Shown: one piece after another, positions 12,001 through 18,956 of the stretch | How positions within the stretch are numbered: the stretch's first letter is position 1 | How the letters are laid out: every line of letters begins with the position of its first letter | Origin: Flavobacteriales bacterium | GTDB lineage: Bacteria > Bacteroidota > Bacteroidia > Flavobacteriales_F > PHOS-HE28 | Assembly: GCA_020635715.1 (NCBI GenBank) | Contig: JACJZG010000010.1 | Coordinates: 1 to 64,000, forward strand | Length of the DNA stretch: 64,000 nt | Reading direction: 5' to 3' | Program-made: the position numbers and the translations under genes | Notes under the pieces: model-generated | Told to the model about the DNA's origin: nothing | Seen by the model: the letters and a program-made list of their open reading frames with translations, nothing else | Databases searched by the model: none

Positions 12001-12831
12001 CACCACCGCGAACTGGGCGATGCTCGGCGTGAACCGGATGGTCCCGGTCACCGGATCGATCGTCACCGCATTGGCTCCACCGCTGGTGATGACGGGCTGT
12101 TGGAAGGTGTACCCATTGTTGTACGGGATGGTGCTGCCACCAGAACCGCGTGCCGGTGCGAGCTCAAAGCTCAGCGAATCGCCGGCGAGATCGGTCACAC
12201 CGTGGTTGTACACGATGGGCTGACCAACACAACCGAAGGGCACCGGGTCGTTGATGAAGCGCGGCGAGCTGTTGCACGGCGTCACCGTGTTGTCGAGGCG
12301 GGCGCTCAGGTAGAGGTCGCGGTTCCCGGGGTTGTTCAGCGAAGTGATGGCGTTGTTCCGGCAGCACAGGTCCCAATCAATGATCCAATCCGTACCACAA
12401 CCGGCCCAGGCGGTAAGGTCGATGATGGCGGAATACCGATGGCGCTCCACTCCATAGACACCGGAGGAGCTCGTACAACGGTCCACCGCACCGTCGCAGA
12501 TCGGGGTCACGATGTCAATGCTCTGCCGAACGAAGCAGGCATTGAAGTTGGCGCCGCAGGCCGTTGAACGCACGTTGAACGAGAGGTCGCCGTTGTTGCA
12601 GCTCGTGGGTGCGCTCACCCCGTTGCAATCCCGGAAGAAGCTCATGTTGATCCGGTAGCGGTTGTTCCCAAGGCACTCATAGGTGATGTCACCACCCATG
12701 GCGTGCGTGGCCTTCGCTTCGGTCTGCCAGAGGAGCAGGCCGGTGAGGAAGGGGATCAAGTATCGAAGGAGAGGAGAACGCACGGCTGCAGCGAAGGCTG
12801 CCGTGTTGAAAAGGCGTCGTTGTTCTGCCAT
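3088..12831 (-). CDS. Giant T9SS-secreted repeat adhesin with gliding-type (type B) C-terminal sorting domain
   Basis: 3247 residues, the largest gene here. Residues 1-42 are a signal peptide (LRYLIPFLTGLLLWQTEAKA). Residues ~43-413 form a Cys-rich N-terminal module (THAMGGDITYECLGNN, FRDCNG, CCRN, CVGQP, ACSNNNP). Then come 31 consecutive domains of about 88 residues (pattern AGPDQ.LC ... GTWT.VSG.G ... NSPTT.V.GL.VG.N.F.WTV.NGPC ... V.I.VYD.NNP). The last ~92 residues (IPNAFSPNEDGVND ... VVFNRWGNKVFE ... YYYVLD) are the CHU-type/TIGR04131-like T9SS type B sorting domain. SprB-like adhesins of gliding Bacteroidota have this architecture. The start at 12831 is the first ATG and gives a good signal peptide. 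PorP/SprF and OmpA/PD40 genes follow without gaps. Ligand is unknown; cell-surface adhesion or gliding is inferred from architecture and neighbours. Confidence 0.93.
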   Translation of the reverse strand: MAEQRRLFNTAAFAAAVRSPLLRYLIPFLTGLLLWQTEAKATHAMGGDITYECLGNNRYRINMSFFRDCNGVSAPTSCNNGDLSFNVRSTACGANFNACFVRQSIDIVTPICDGAVDRCTSSSGVYGVERHRYSAIIDLTAWAGCGTDWIIDWDLCCRNNAITSLNNPGNRDLYLSARLDNTVTPCNSSPRFINDPVPFGCVGQPIVYNHGVTDLAGDSLSFELAPARGSGGSTIPYNNGYTFQQPVITSGGANAVTIDPVTGTIRFTPSIAQFAVVTVLVREYRNGVQIGQYLRDLQFAIIACSNNNPTVSGINGTNSFVYNVCAGTNFCFDVNSADADAAQNVTMTWNGAIPTATFTTTNVPRPVGTFCWTPTIADIGQQIFTVSVEDDACVLNGFSTVGYLINITPPLTPAVAGPDQSVCGFTATLAGQQPYTQAQGTWTVVSGSGTFANASNPTTTVSGLSTGDNVFRWTVNYQTCGTSSDDVVIRAYDPGHPAANAGPAQDLCLPTNSTTLAGNLAVAPAVGTWTLVSGAGTITAPNSPTSTVTALGQGTNVFRWTIDNGACTPPTSSQVTIRVFSNVQAAANAGPDQQLCSPTLSTTLAGNAPIAPASGQWTVVSGTGTFANASVRNTTVSGLSIGVNRLRWTINNGPCTPPTTSDDVDIVVFNPASPNANAGPAQQVCTTTATLAGNAPLAPATGLWTVVNGTGTFANATSPTTAVSGLSVGANVFQWTLNNGPCANGITTSQVTITRFDGAAPAAAAGPDQNLCTAAGSSFASTTLAATAALAPATGTWTVVSGTATITNPNSPISTVTGIPVGVTTLRWTIGNGPCPPNSPTDDVVIRVFDRNAPAANAGPAQNLCAPVTSVTLAANAATAPAAGTWTVVSGTGTFANVNSPTTTVTGLAFGANVYRWTINNGPCPGAITSSDVTITLFNPAIAAANAGPDQETCGVSTATLAGSAVAAPATGTWTVVSGAATFANAASPTTSITGLPIGTTVLRWTVNNGPCGNTSDEVTIRRFDPNNPVANAGPDLSICIPVAPNIVTMAGSNVIAPAVGTWTVVSGGGTINNPNSPTTQITGLPIGISEFRWTVSNGPCPNGITQDVVQIRVFDSGTPDANAGPDQSLCTTNGTTTMAGSAVASPSTGSWTLVSGTGTIVNPNSPTTQVTGLQVGQNIFQWTVDNGPCVNGITTDQMSIFVYDPNNPVAAAGPNQNICTSVGNSITLEGSPVIFPATGVWTVVGSPATIVDPNSPTTQVTGLATGNYSFVWTVNNGVCPNPISSSTSIVVVADGTAQAALAGPDQSVCGTSSSVTMAANTPTGVATGTWSVVSGSANFSNVNSATATVTGLSIGLNNLRWSIDNGACGITSDVVTIFVYDPNNPVANAGPDQQLCTPTTSTTFAGSSLIIPAVGQWTLVSGAGVIANPSSPTSAVSGLAVGENVFRWQVNNGACPSPITQDLVSIFVYDNAAAVANAGPDQEVCTPTTSVTLVGNAPVGSAIGTWTRISGIGTITDPNDPNTTVTALGVGLNIFQWSIANGSCGTTTDQVNIYVFDATNPSANAGPDQEICTPASTVTLAGSNVIFPASGTWTLVSGSGTITTPNSPTSTVTGLTVGENIFEWTVLNGPCANGVTSDQVSIFVFDETNPVAAAGPDQQLCSPTSTSTLTGSAVIFPASGTWTLTQGTGTIADPNAPTTAVSGLSVGINVFTWTVENGPCANGTTNDEVRILVYDENNPDADAGPDQEICSPASTVTLSGSAVTTPAIGTWTLVSGSAVITDPNDPNTTISGLGVGEVVLQWSVDNGPCANGATTDQVSIFIFDENNPDADAGADQELCTPNTITTLEGSAVTFPALGTWTLVSGQGSITDPNDPNTTVTDLGVGENIFAWTVYNGPCANGTTDDQVSIFLFDLNNPVPDAGPDQSLCTPTTSTTLQGSNVTFPAVGTWTVIQGTGSFADPNDPNTTVTGLTVGENIFQWTISNGPCETDGGSDQVSIFLYFDENPLAFAGPDQELCTINVTTTTMAGSAVTFPAIGTWTLVSGTGTIANPNDPNTVIFDLGIGENIFEWTVDNGPCASGVTTDQVSINVFDENNLNANAGPDQDLCTPAASATLTGSALVFPATGLWTVVTGTGTVADPTNPNTTINGLGVGTIVVAWTVDNGPCSSGITSDQMVIRLFDENNPVADAGPDQELCSSDPQTTMQGSAIIAPASGSWQLVSGTGTIVDPSSPTTQVTDLAIGENIFLWTVSNGPCANSLTEDLVTIYVFDENNPDAGAGPDQQVCTPVTQAIMAGTPYTFPATGTWTLVSGQGTINDPGNPNGVITDLGIGVNTFRWEVYNGGCTNQLTSDEVDIVLFDASAPPADAGPDQEFCAPDDAATITANPPVGAAIGTWALVQGTGVIADPSSPTTTVSGLTVGENILTWTLQGGICVTTVDSVSLFVFDPNNPIANAGLDQELCMPEDSVMMAGSNLIFPATGTWTTLLGSGVPQSPNDPGTIITGISIGLNRFQWEVYNGPCANSLTVDVVDVTLYDDTTAAANAGPDLQQCLPITEINLQGETPPAPAEGTWTLISGTGVIAEPNNPTSLITGLSQGINTFVWTLEWDPCPNNGVLSDTVSVYVYDPAAPLAAAGPDQQLCTPANSSVLTGNTPAIPGVGTWTVIGGTAVIADPNDPVSPVSNLEVGEHILVYEIYNGICGFGPPSTDTLVIRVYDGEAPPAAVGESINACTPVEDITLQGNTPVFPAIGTWTGASGTINAPNDPASTVSGLGVGQHDFTWTIDNGACGTTSAVQSVFIFDDQAPASDAGPDQELCLPNTSATLAANAVVFPASGFWTVVAGGATVTDPLSPTSAVTGLTLGTNTLRWTISNGPCGTTQDEVTITVFDDQQPSANAGPDQQLCTPENSTTLAGSAVTFPATGTWVFVSGSATLSDVNSPTATLSGLTVGVYTLQWVVDNGPCANGTTTDEVTITVYDASSAPAAAGPDQDLCTPITATVTMLASAPSAPATGQWTLVSGAATITEPGSPFTTVTDLGLGENIFEWTVDNGPCGTTTDQIIIRVYDHTVDPADAGEDMELCQHETTTATLGATAATSTAVGSWSLLAGSGNITSPGDPNSTVTGLALGSNVFVWTLNNGACGSTSDTVRIVLKDCLSLKIPNAFSPNEDGVNDIYTIENIRYYPQNTFVVFNRWGNKVFEATPYTNTWDGTSQFGSAFGELLPESTYYYVLDPGTGDEAFTGYIYLRR
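3370..11592 (-). repeat. 31 tandem ~265-bp repeats encoding Ig/PKD-like adhesin domains
   Basis: I counted 31 successive units inside the giant adhesin by the recurring start (A)GPDQ.LC; the array averages about 265 bp or 88 residues per unit. Each unit keeps a pair of cysteines about 55-60 residues apart, one in ..LC and one in NGPC/NGAC, probably an intradomain disulfide. Linkers are Asp/Asn rich (DENNPDADAGPDQ, DPNNPVANAGPDQ), which would suit calcium binding between domains. Units 13-22 share DPNDPNTT and look more alike than units 1-6, which use ANASSPTT-type loops; unit 27 is degenerate (AVGESINACTPVED). The identity boundaries are by eye. Confidence 0.9.
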
Positions 12832-13040
12832 GTACGGACCAGCTTGTGGCGCACTTCTTCCGCAGGCCGACGTCTCCTTGTCGCACCGGGCGGAATGATC
12901 ACCTCATCTCCGACCCGCACGGAACACGCCCGACGCTACGTCAATGTGCTGAGCAAACGTAGAGCCGGTCCGAACGGTCGTGCGGCAACACCACTTCACA
13001 CTTGTCAACAGAACGGTGTGAGGGGTGCATGAAAAATGAA
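12832..13040. other. Intergenic region upstream of the giant adhesin
   Basis: About 210 bases between the adhesin start and the terminator of the next gene. It holds the candidate -7 element at 12954-12961 and otherwise no convincing gene or repeat. Confidence 0.6.
12954..12961 (-). promoter_or_regulatory. Candidate -7 element of the adhesin operon
   Basis: The minus strand reads TACGTTTG here, a full match to the Bacteroidota TAnnTTTG element, about 122 bases before the adhesin ATG. A TTG at 12988-12986 lies 24 bases upstream, slightly longer than the usual -33 spacing. It is the only full match I found in the adhesin's 5' gap. Confidence 0.45.
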
Positions 13041-13073
13041 TGAAGCCCGCGTGCCTCTTACACGCGGGCTTCA
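13041..13073 (-). terminator. Intrinsic terminator of the T9SS cargo gene
   Basis: A perfect 13-bp stem (13041-13053 with 13061-13073, 7-base loop). On the minus strand it is followed by a T-rich stretch (TTCATTCATTTTTCAT). It lies about 20 bases past the stop of the gene ending at 13091. Confidence 0.85.
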
Positions 13074-13090
13074 GGCCTTGCAGAGGAAGA

Positions 13091-14620
13091 TCACTCTTTC
13101 ACGAAACGGCTTCGCCCGATGATGGTCGCATCGTGATCCACCATCAGCATGGTGTAGGCGCCGGGTTCGAGCCGGCTGACGTCCATGGTCCGTTGGAACG
13201 CAACGTCCAGTGCCACGCGGCCTGAGGCATCAAGCACACGCACGCGCTGCACGTTGGCATCAGCGGCATCAATGGTGACCAGGTCCTGCGCGGGGTTCGG
13301 AAAGACGCGCATGGTGGCGATCCCGTGGTCCTCATCGATCCCGATGGCGGGATCCGTACCGATGCATACATCGAACACGGAGGTCTGGTCCGGTGTGCTG
13401 GTCCAGGTGTATACCTGCAGATAGTAGGTGGTACCGACCACCAGGCCCGTGGGGTTGCTCACCTGCGGATCACTGCATGATCCCGGCACGAGCGTGAGAC
13501 CATCACAACTGCCCACCCAAAGGGCGTGGTACAGGTCGGTGGTGGAGCCACCCAGGTTGATCAACGAGACGCGATGCGAGGTGGCCTGCGCCGTGAAACT
13601 GAACCACACGTCATCATCCGGCGTACCGAAACAGGTGGTGGCGATGTTGGATGGCGTGGACCCAACGACCGTTCCGGCCATGATCTCCGCACATGTGAGG
13701 TCGCTGTTCACGGTCAAGGGTATCGCCGTGGTGCATTCATCATTCGTCGCAAGCGTGATGAAGTTGACACCACCGGACCATGGGCTGGCCCCGCCACCAT
13801 CGCATACGGAGCGAATGAACACGGTATAGGGAGTGCCACCCATGAGGTTCGTGACCTGTTCACCGGTCGTGGTACCGTTGACCACATCCCCACCACCTCC
13901 AGGCAGTGAACCATCGGTGATCACCCACTCATAGCCCGGGCTTCCGTTGGGGGTGAACTCCACCGTGGCACCGTTGGAGGTAACCCCGGTCACTGCCAGA
14001 TCGGACGGGAAGGTGCATTCCGAACCCACCACGAGGATGTTGTCCAGGGCCCACCACCAGTCCCAGCCGGAGCTGAACTGGAATCGTACCTGGGCCACGT
14101 TCGAGCCGCCCGTTGCCGCCGTGATGTCATGGACGGCAGTAGCTGCCGGATTGGGATAACCCACGCTGGTCCCGGTATAGGTGGCGATCTCGGTCCAGGT
14201 CGAACCGTCATACGCCTCGACTTTGCAGAACGATTGCAAGCGCGCCTGGAACTGGTGGGAGAAGCTCAACGTGATCACCGAGGCGCCACTGGCATCGAAG
14301 GTCGATGAGATCAAGGTGCTGTTCACTGTGATCCCGGACGGCCCGCAAGCATCGCTATCAAGGAAAGCGAAGTCATCATCGAACCCGGCACCCGAAGGCA
14401 ACACGCCACCCCCATCAACGGAAAAGGTCGTGGCGGTCAATCCACCCGGGGCGAAGGTCCAGTCGCAGTCACTGTCCACTGACTCGATGGTGAAACCCGT
14501 GGTACTGGCACCTCCCGTGAATTGCTCATCCAACAGGACCTGCGCTTGGGTGCCGAAGAAGAGCAATGACAGCGCCGAACATGCCAGCATGCGGTGGAAC
14601 GTATGTAGTGGTCGGATCAT
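13091..14620 (-). CDS. Secreted T9SS type A cargo protein with fibronectin type III-like domain
   Basis: 509 residues. Signal peptide at the N-terminus (MLACSALSLLFFGTQAQ; Met 11 at 14590 is an alternative start). Residues ~27-205 look like a jelly-roll/MAM-like carbohydrate-type domain (FDDDFAFLDSDACGPSG, WDWWWALDNILVVGSEC). Residues ~206-290 resemble a fibronectin type III fold (PSDLAVTGVTSNGATVEFTP). A Cys-bearing beta domain follows (DECTTAIPL ... DDDVWFSFTA ... YYLQVYT). The C-terminal ~75 residues (MRVFPNPAQDLVTIDAAD ... GRVALDV ... GAYTMLM) are a T9SS type A sorting tail. No catalytic motif is visible, so function beyond secretion to the surface or medium is unknown. It has its own promoter candidate and terminator, hence is probably monocistronic. 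Confidence 0.85.
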   Translation of the reverse strand: MIRPLHTFHRMLACSALSLLFFGTQAQVLLDEQFTGGASTTGFTIESVDSDCDWTFAPGGLTATTFSVDGGGVLPSGAGFDDDFAFLDSDACGPSGITVNSTLISSTFDASGASVITLSFSHQFQARLQSFCKVEAYDGSTWTEIATYTGTSVGYPNPAATAVHDITAATGGSNVAQVRFQFSSGWDWWWALDNILVVGSECTFPSDLAVTGVTSNGATVEFTPNGSPGYEWVITDGSLPGGGGDVVNGTTTGEQVTNLMGGTPYTVFIRSVCDGGGASPWSGGVNFITLATNDECTTAIPLTVNSDLTCAEIMAGTVVGSTPSNIATTCFGTPDDDVWFSFTAQATSHRVSLINLGGSTTDLYHALWVGSCDGLTLVPGSCSDPQVSNPTGLVVGTTYYLQVYTWTSTPDQTSVFDVCIGTDPAIGIDEDHGIATMRVFPNPAQDLVTIDAADANVQRVRVLDASGRVALDVAFQRTMDVSRLEPGAYTMLMVDHDATIIGRSRFVKE

Positions 14621-14666
14621 GTCAACGGGTTTGGGGTGAATGGGACCGCGCGTAAATGCGGCCGGA

Positions 14667-14694
14667 TAAAATTAGCCTCATGTACCGCTGACAA
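14667..14694 (-). promoter_or_regulatory. Candidate promoter of the T9SS cargo gene
   Basis: The minus strand carries TTG (14694-14692), a 17-base spacer and TAATTTTA (14674-14667), close to the Bacteroidota -33/-7 pattern, about 47 bases before the ATG at 14620. Confidence 0.5.
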
Positions 14695-14747
14695 CCACTT
14701 GCACACCCGTTCATCGTCAACAACGTGCCGTGCATGGAGGCGTTAAA

Positions 14748-14764
14748 GAACGCGGAAAGCGTTC
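14748..14764 (-). terminator. Weak hairpin after sucB
   Basis: A 6-bp stem (GAACGC/GCGTTC, loop TTTCC) followed on the minus strand by TTTAACG, about 30 bases past the sucB stop. It is short, so termination here is only plausible. Confidence 0.4.
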
Positions 14765-14795
14765 GTCAGCAATTCGATGCTCGAATGGCAGGCTT

Positions 14796-16031
14796 CTAAA
14801 GCCCCAGGAGCACCTCGCCGGGATCCCTTGCACCGAAGATGAGCTTGCTCGGCTCCTCGATCATCTCCTTCACCTTGTACAGGAAGCTGACGCTCTCCTT
14901 GCCATCGATGATCCGGTGGTCGTAGCTGAGGGCCACGTACATCACCGGGCGTATGACCACCTGACCGTTCACCGCCACAGGGCGTTCCACGATGTTGTGC
15001 ATGCCCAGGATGGCGCTCTGCGGCGGGTTGATGATCGGCGTGCTCAGCATGCTGCCGAACACTCCCCCGTTCGTGATGGTGAAGGTCCCTCCGCTCATTT
15101 CATCCAGGCTGAGCTTGCCGTCCCTTGCCTTCACCGCCAGCGTCTTGATGCCGGATTCGATCTCGGCCAGGCTCATCTTCTCCGCGTTGCGCAGCACAGG
15201 CACCATCAGGCCCTTGGGGCTGCTCACGGCGATGCCGATATCGGCGTAATCGCTCAGGATGATCTCCTCCCCATCGATCTGGCCGTTCACGGCCGGGAAG
15301 AGGCGGAGCGCCTCGGTCACCGCCTTGGTGAAGAAGCTCATGAAACCGAGACCGACCCCATGGGTCTCTTTGAACCGGTCCTTGTACTTGTCGCGCATGG
15401 CCATCACCGCGCTCATGTCCACTTCATTGAAGGTGGTGAGCATCGCGGTCTGGTTCTTCGCCATCACCAGGCGTTTGGCCACGGTCTGGCGCAGGGAGCT
15501 CATCTTGCTGCGCTTCTGGTCACGCGAACCTCCCCAGCCGTTCATGGCGATCGCATCCGCCTTCACACCGCCGGAGACATAAGCGCTCACATCGCTCTTG
15601 GTCACGCGTCCGTTGGGCCCGGTGCCCTTCACCTTGTCCGCCGCGATCCCCTGCTCGTCCAGCATCGCCCTGGCCACAGGCGTCGCGCTCGCTGCCGCGG
15701 TGGGCTTGGCCGGAGCCTTGGCCTTTTCCGCGTCGGCGGCTTTGGCCTCCTTCTTCGCGGCCGGCTTGGCATCCGCTTTGGCGGGCACGGCCACGCTCGT
15801 ATCGATCCGCGCGACCACATCCCCCACCCCTACGGTCTGGTCTGCTTCGGCAAGCAGCTTTACCTGACCTGCCGCCTCGGCGCTCAGCTCAAGGGTGGCC
15901 TTGTCGCTATCGATCTCGGCGATCACCTGGTCCCTTTCGACCACGTCTCCATCCTTCACCAACCATTGTGCGATCCGCACCTCCGTAATGCTCTCTCCCG
16001 GACTTGGGACCTTGATGTCTACCGTGGCCAT
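14796..16031 (-). CDS. sucB: 2-oxoglutarate dehydrogenase E2, dihydrolipoyl succinyltransferase
   Basis: 411 residues. It transfers the succinyl group from E1-bound lipoamide to CoA in the 2-oxoglutarate dehydrogenase complex of the TCA cycle. A single lipoyl domain spans residues 1-77 with the lipoylated Lys44 in EIDSDKATLEL. A long Ala/Lys/Pro linker (about 80-112) leads to the E1/E3-binding domain (ATPVARAMLDEQGI ... GTGPNGRVTKSDV). The catalytic domain covers about 175-411, with the DHRIIDGKE active-site motif near residue 371. The length matches E2o with one lipoyl domain. It lies 28 bases downstream of sucA in the same direction, so the two are an operon; lpd (E3) is not in this window. 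Confidence 0.96.
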   Translation of the reverse strand: MATVDIKVPSPGESITEVRIAQWLVKDGDVVERDQVIAEIDSDKATLELSAEAAGQVKLLAEADQTVGVGDVVARIDTSVAVPAKADAKPAAKKEAKAADAEKAKAPAKPTAAASATPVARAMLDEQGIAADKVKGTGPNGRVTKSDVSAYVSGGVKADAIAMNGWGGSRDQKRSKMSSLRQTVAKRLVMAKNQTAMLTTFNEVDMSAVMAMRDKYKDRFKETHGVGLGFMSFFTKAVTEALRLFPAVNGQIDGEEIILSDYADIGIAVSSPKGLMVPVLRNAEKMSLAEIESGIKTLAVKARDGKLSLDEMSGGTFTITNGGVFGSMLSTPIINPPQSAILGMHNIVERPVAVNGQVVIRPVMYVALSYDHRIIDGKESVSFLYKVKEMIEEPSKLIFGARDPGEVLLGL

Positions 16032-16059
16032 GCTTCGATCGATTGTTCGTTGTCCATCA

Positions 16060-18849
16060 TCAGGCGTTCACCCGCTTGCTCGCTTCGTTGGCGGTAGAAT
16101 GGGCGAAGGCCTTCTCCACGATGGTCTGCTGCTGTTTCGCGCTGCGCTTGCTGCTTCCCGTGGCGGGGGCTCCGCTCGCGGGACGGGAGATCACCTCCCA
16201 CTCCACCTCCGTGAAATGCATGGCGATGTACTGCCACGCTCCCATGTTGCGTGGTTCCTCCTGCACCCAGAGGTAACGTTCCGCCTTCGCATACTTCGCG
16301 ATCACCTCACGCATCTGCCCGGCTGGCAACGGATGCAGCTGTTCGATGCGGATCAAAGCCGTATCGTTCAGTCCGTTCTTCTCCCGGTGTTCGGCCAGGT
16401 CATAATGCACCTTGCCCTGCGTGAAGACCACGGTCCTCACCGCATCGGGGTCCACGGCCGCATCGTCGATCAGTTCCTGGAAGGCGCCCTTGGTAAGGTC
16501 CGTCAGCGGGCTGGTGCACCGGGGATGCCGCAGGAGGCTCTTCGGACTGAAGACCACGAGCGGCTTGCGGAAATCCCAGGCGAGCTGGCGGCGGAGCGCG
16601 TGGAAGAAGTTAGCGGGCGTCGTACAGTTCACCAGCACCATGTTCTCATCGGCGCAGCTCTGCAGGAAGCGCTCCATGCGTGCACTGCTGTGTTCGGCGC
16701 CCTGCCCTTCGTAACCATGCGGCAGCAGCAGCACCACACCGTTCTGGGTGCCCCATTTCTCCTCCCCACAGCAGAGGTACTGGTCCAGGATGATCTGTGC
16801 ACCATTGACGAAATCGCCGAACTGCGCCTCCCAGATCGTGAGGGCATGGGGCATCGCCATGGCATAGCCGTACTCATAGCCGAGGACGGCGTACTCGCTC
16901 AATAGTGAGTTGTAGATCTGCAGCAGCGCCTGCCCCTCGCGAATGTGCTTGAGGTGGATGAATTCCTCCTCGCTATCCTCCATCCGCACGACCGCATGGC
17001 GATGCGAGAAGGTGCCCCGCTCCACGTCCTGACCGGTGAAGCGCACCGGATGACCTTCGAGCAGCAAGGAACCGTATGCGAGCAGCTCGCCCATGCTCCA
17101 GTCCAGCACGCCGGTCTCCATCATGCGCTTCCGGTCACCGAGGATCTTTTCGAGCTTGCTGAAGAACTTCTTGCCCTCGGGCACCACGCTCAACTTCTCC
17201 CCGATCAGGCGCAGGGTGGCCTCGTCAACACCGGTCTCCGGTGAACGCAGGAAGTCCTGCGCACCGGCGCGCTTGAAGCCCTTCCATCGCTCCTCCATGA
17301 AGTTGGTGATCCTCCCGACGCGCACCTGCTTGGATTCGCTCAGTCGATCATCGAGCATGCTGGTGAAGGATGCCTCCATCTCCCGGGCCATCTCCCGTGC
17401 GCCCTCCACACCGCTGTCGATCAGCTTCTCGGTGTAGATCTCCCGGGGATCCTGGTGCGCGGCAATGGCCTTGTACAGGAGCGGTTGCGTGAACTTCGGC
17501 TCATCGCCTTCGTTGTGTCCGTGCTTCCGGTAGCACAGGATGTCCACCCATATGTCCGTGCCGAACTTCTGGCGGAAATCCATCGCGAGCTTCACGGTGT
17601 AGGCCACCGCCTCGGCATCATCCCCGTTCACATGGAACACGGGACATTGGGTGACCTTGGCCACATCGGTGCAATACGTGCTCGTGCGCGCGTCGATATA
17701 GTTCGTGGTGAAGCCCACCTGGTTGTTCACGACGATGTGGATGGTACCGCCGACGGCATAGGCCTTGAGGCCCGCCATCTGCACCACCTCGTAGACCACG
17801 CCCTGCCCGGCCACGGCCGCATCCCCGTGGATGAGGATCGGTGCGGTGATGCCCTGCTGGAACTTGTCGTCGTGCTCGATGATGGCGCGTGAGATACCCT
17901 GCATGATCGGTCCCACGGCCTCCAGGTGACTGGGGTTCGGCGCCAGGGTGAGGCGTACCTCCTTGCCGACATTGGTCTTCAGCACGCTGCTGTAGCCCAT
18001 GTGGTACTTCACATCACCTTCCACCAGTTCGTCCTCGTAATCCTTGCCCTCGAACTCACTGAAGATCTGATCGTAGCTCTTTCGAAGGGTGTTGGCCAGC
18101 ACATTGAGCCGGCCACGGTGCGCCATGCCGATCACGTACTCCGTGATGCCATGCTCCGCACCATGTTCGATCACCGTATCCAACGCCGGTATCAACGCTT
18201 CCGCACCCTCGATACTGAAGCGTTTCTGACCGATGAACTTCTTGCCGAGGAAGCGTTCGAAGACGACCGCCTCGTTCAGCTTCTCCAGGATCTCCTTCTT
18301 CTGCTCGATGCTGAAGGCCGGTCTATTGCGCGTGCTCTCCATGCGATCGGTGAGCCACTTGCGCTTCTCGGGGTTCCGAATGAACATGAACTCGGCACCA
18401 ACGCTCTCGCAATAGGTCTCCTCGAGCATCGCCACGATGTCCCGCAGTCGGGCGGGGCCGAGCCCCACGTCGTTCCCTGCGCTGAAGACGGTGTCCAGGT
18501 CGGCTTCGCTCAGTCCGAAGTTCGCCAGCTCCAGGGTGGGTGTGTAGGTGCGCCGCTCCCTGACGGGGTTGGTCTTGGTGAAGAGATGCCCACGCGACCG
18601 ATAGCCATGGATGAGCTCAATGACCCGGAACTCCTTTTCGAACCGCTCATTGCCTCCGGGTGCCGGCGTCCTTCTCGATGCGGGGTCCGCGGATCCCGTG
18701 CCGCCCTCGACCGACTTGGCGAACTCAAAGCCCTCGAAGAAGCGGGCCCAACCGGTCTCCACGCTCGCGGGATCCTTCTGGTACTGTTGGTAGAGGTCGT
18801 CCAGCCAGGCACTGTCGACGTTGCTGAGGTAGGAGTATTTGTCCATCAC
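16060..18849 (-). CDS. sucA: 2-oxoglutarate dehydrogenase E1 (thiamine diphosphate-dependent)
   Basis: 929 residues, the usual E1o size. It decarboxylates 2-oxoglutarate and reductively succinylates the lipoyl group of SucB. Visible marks are the N-terminal E2-binding segment (YLSNVDSAWLDDLYQQYQKD), HGYRSRGHLFTKTNPV, GMAHRGRLNVLANTLRKSYD, the ThDP/Mg segment GDAAVAGQGVVYEVVQMAGL with VVNNQVGFTTN, and the C-terminal YLWVQEEPRNMGAW motif. Codon 1 at 18849 is GTG and codon 2 is ATG (18846), so either could be the start. A TAACTTCG element at 18868-18875 fits a promoter about 20 bases upstream. sucB follows after 28 bases. Confidence 0.96.
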   Translation of the reverse strand: MMDKYSYLSNVDSAWLDDLYQQYQKDPASVETGWARFFEGFEFAKSVEGGTGSADPASRRTPAPGGNERFEKEFRVIELIHGYRSRGHLFTKTNPVRERRTYTPTLELANFGLSEADLDTVFSAGNDVGLGPARLRDIVAMLEETYCESVGAEFMFIRNPEKRKWLTDRMESTRNRPAFSIEQKKEILEKLNEAVVFERFLGKKFIGQKRFSIEGAEALIPALDTVIEHGAEHGITEYVIGMAHRGRLNVLANTLRKSYDQIFSEFEGKDYEDELVEGDVKYHMGYSSVLKTNVGKEVRLTLAPNPSHLEAVGPIMQGISRAIIEHDDKFQQGITAPILIHGDAAVAGQGVVYEVVQMAGLKAYAVGGTIHIVVNNQVGFTTNYIDARTSTYCTDVAKVTQCPVFHVNGDDAEAVAYTVKLAMDFRQKFGTDIWVDILCYRKHGHNEGDEPKFTQPLLYKAIAAHQDPREIYTEKLIDSGVEGAREMAREMEASFTSMLDDRLSESKQVRVGRITNFMEERWKGFKRAGAQDFLRSPETGVDEATLRLIGEKLSVVPEGKKFFSKLEKILGDRKRMMETGVLDWSMGELLAYGSLLLEGHPVRFTGQDVERGTFSHRHAVVRMEDSEEEFIHLKHIREGQALLQIYNSLLSEYAVLGYEYGYAMAMPHALTIWEAQFGDFVNGAQIILDQYLCCGEEKWGTQNGVVLLLPHGYEGQGAEHSSARMERFLQSCADENMVLVNCTTPANFFHALRRQLAWDFRKPLVVFSPKSLLRHPRCTSPLTDLTKGAFQELIDDAAVDPDAVRTVVFTQGKVHYDLAEHREKNGLNDTALIRIEQLHPLPAGQMREVIAKYAKAERYLWVQEEPRNMGAWQYIAMHFTEVEWEVISRPASGAPATGSSKRSAKQQQTIVEKAFAHSTANEASKRVNA

Positions 18850-18867
18850 ACGGCCGGAGCGGCGGGG

Positions 18868-18875
18868 CGAAGTTA
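18868..18875 (-). promoter_or_regulatory. Candidate -7 element of sucAB
   Basis: Minus strand TAACTTCG, a TAnnTTYG match 18-21 bases before the sucA start; no clear -33 element. Confidence 0.45.
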
Positions 18876-18956
18876 GCTATGAGCCGGACGGCAAGCCTGA
18901 TACGAACGCCGCGGGGATCCGTTGCGGCCGCTCCGCGTAACGCGCCTCTGCACGGA

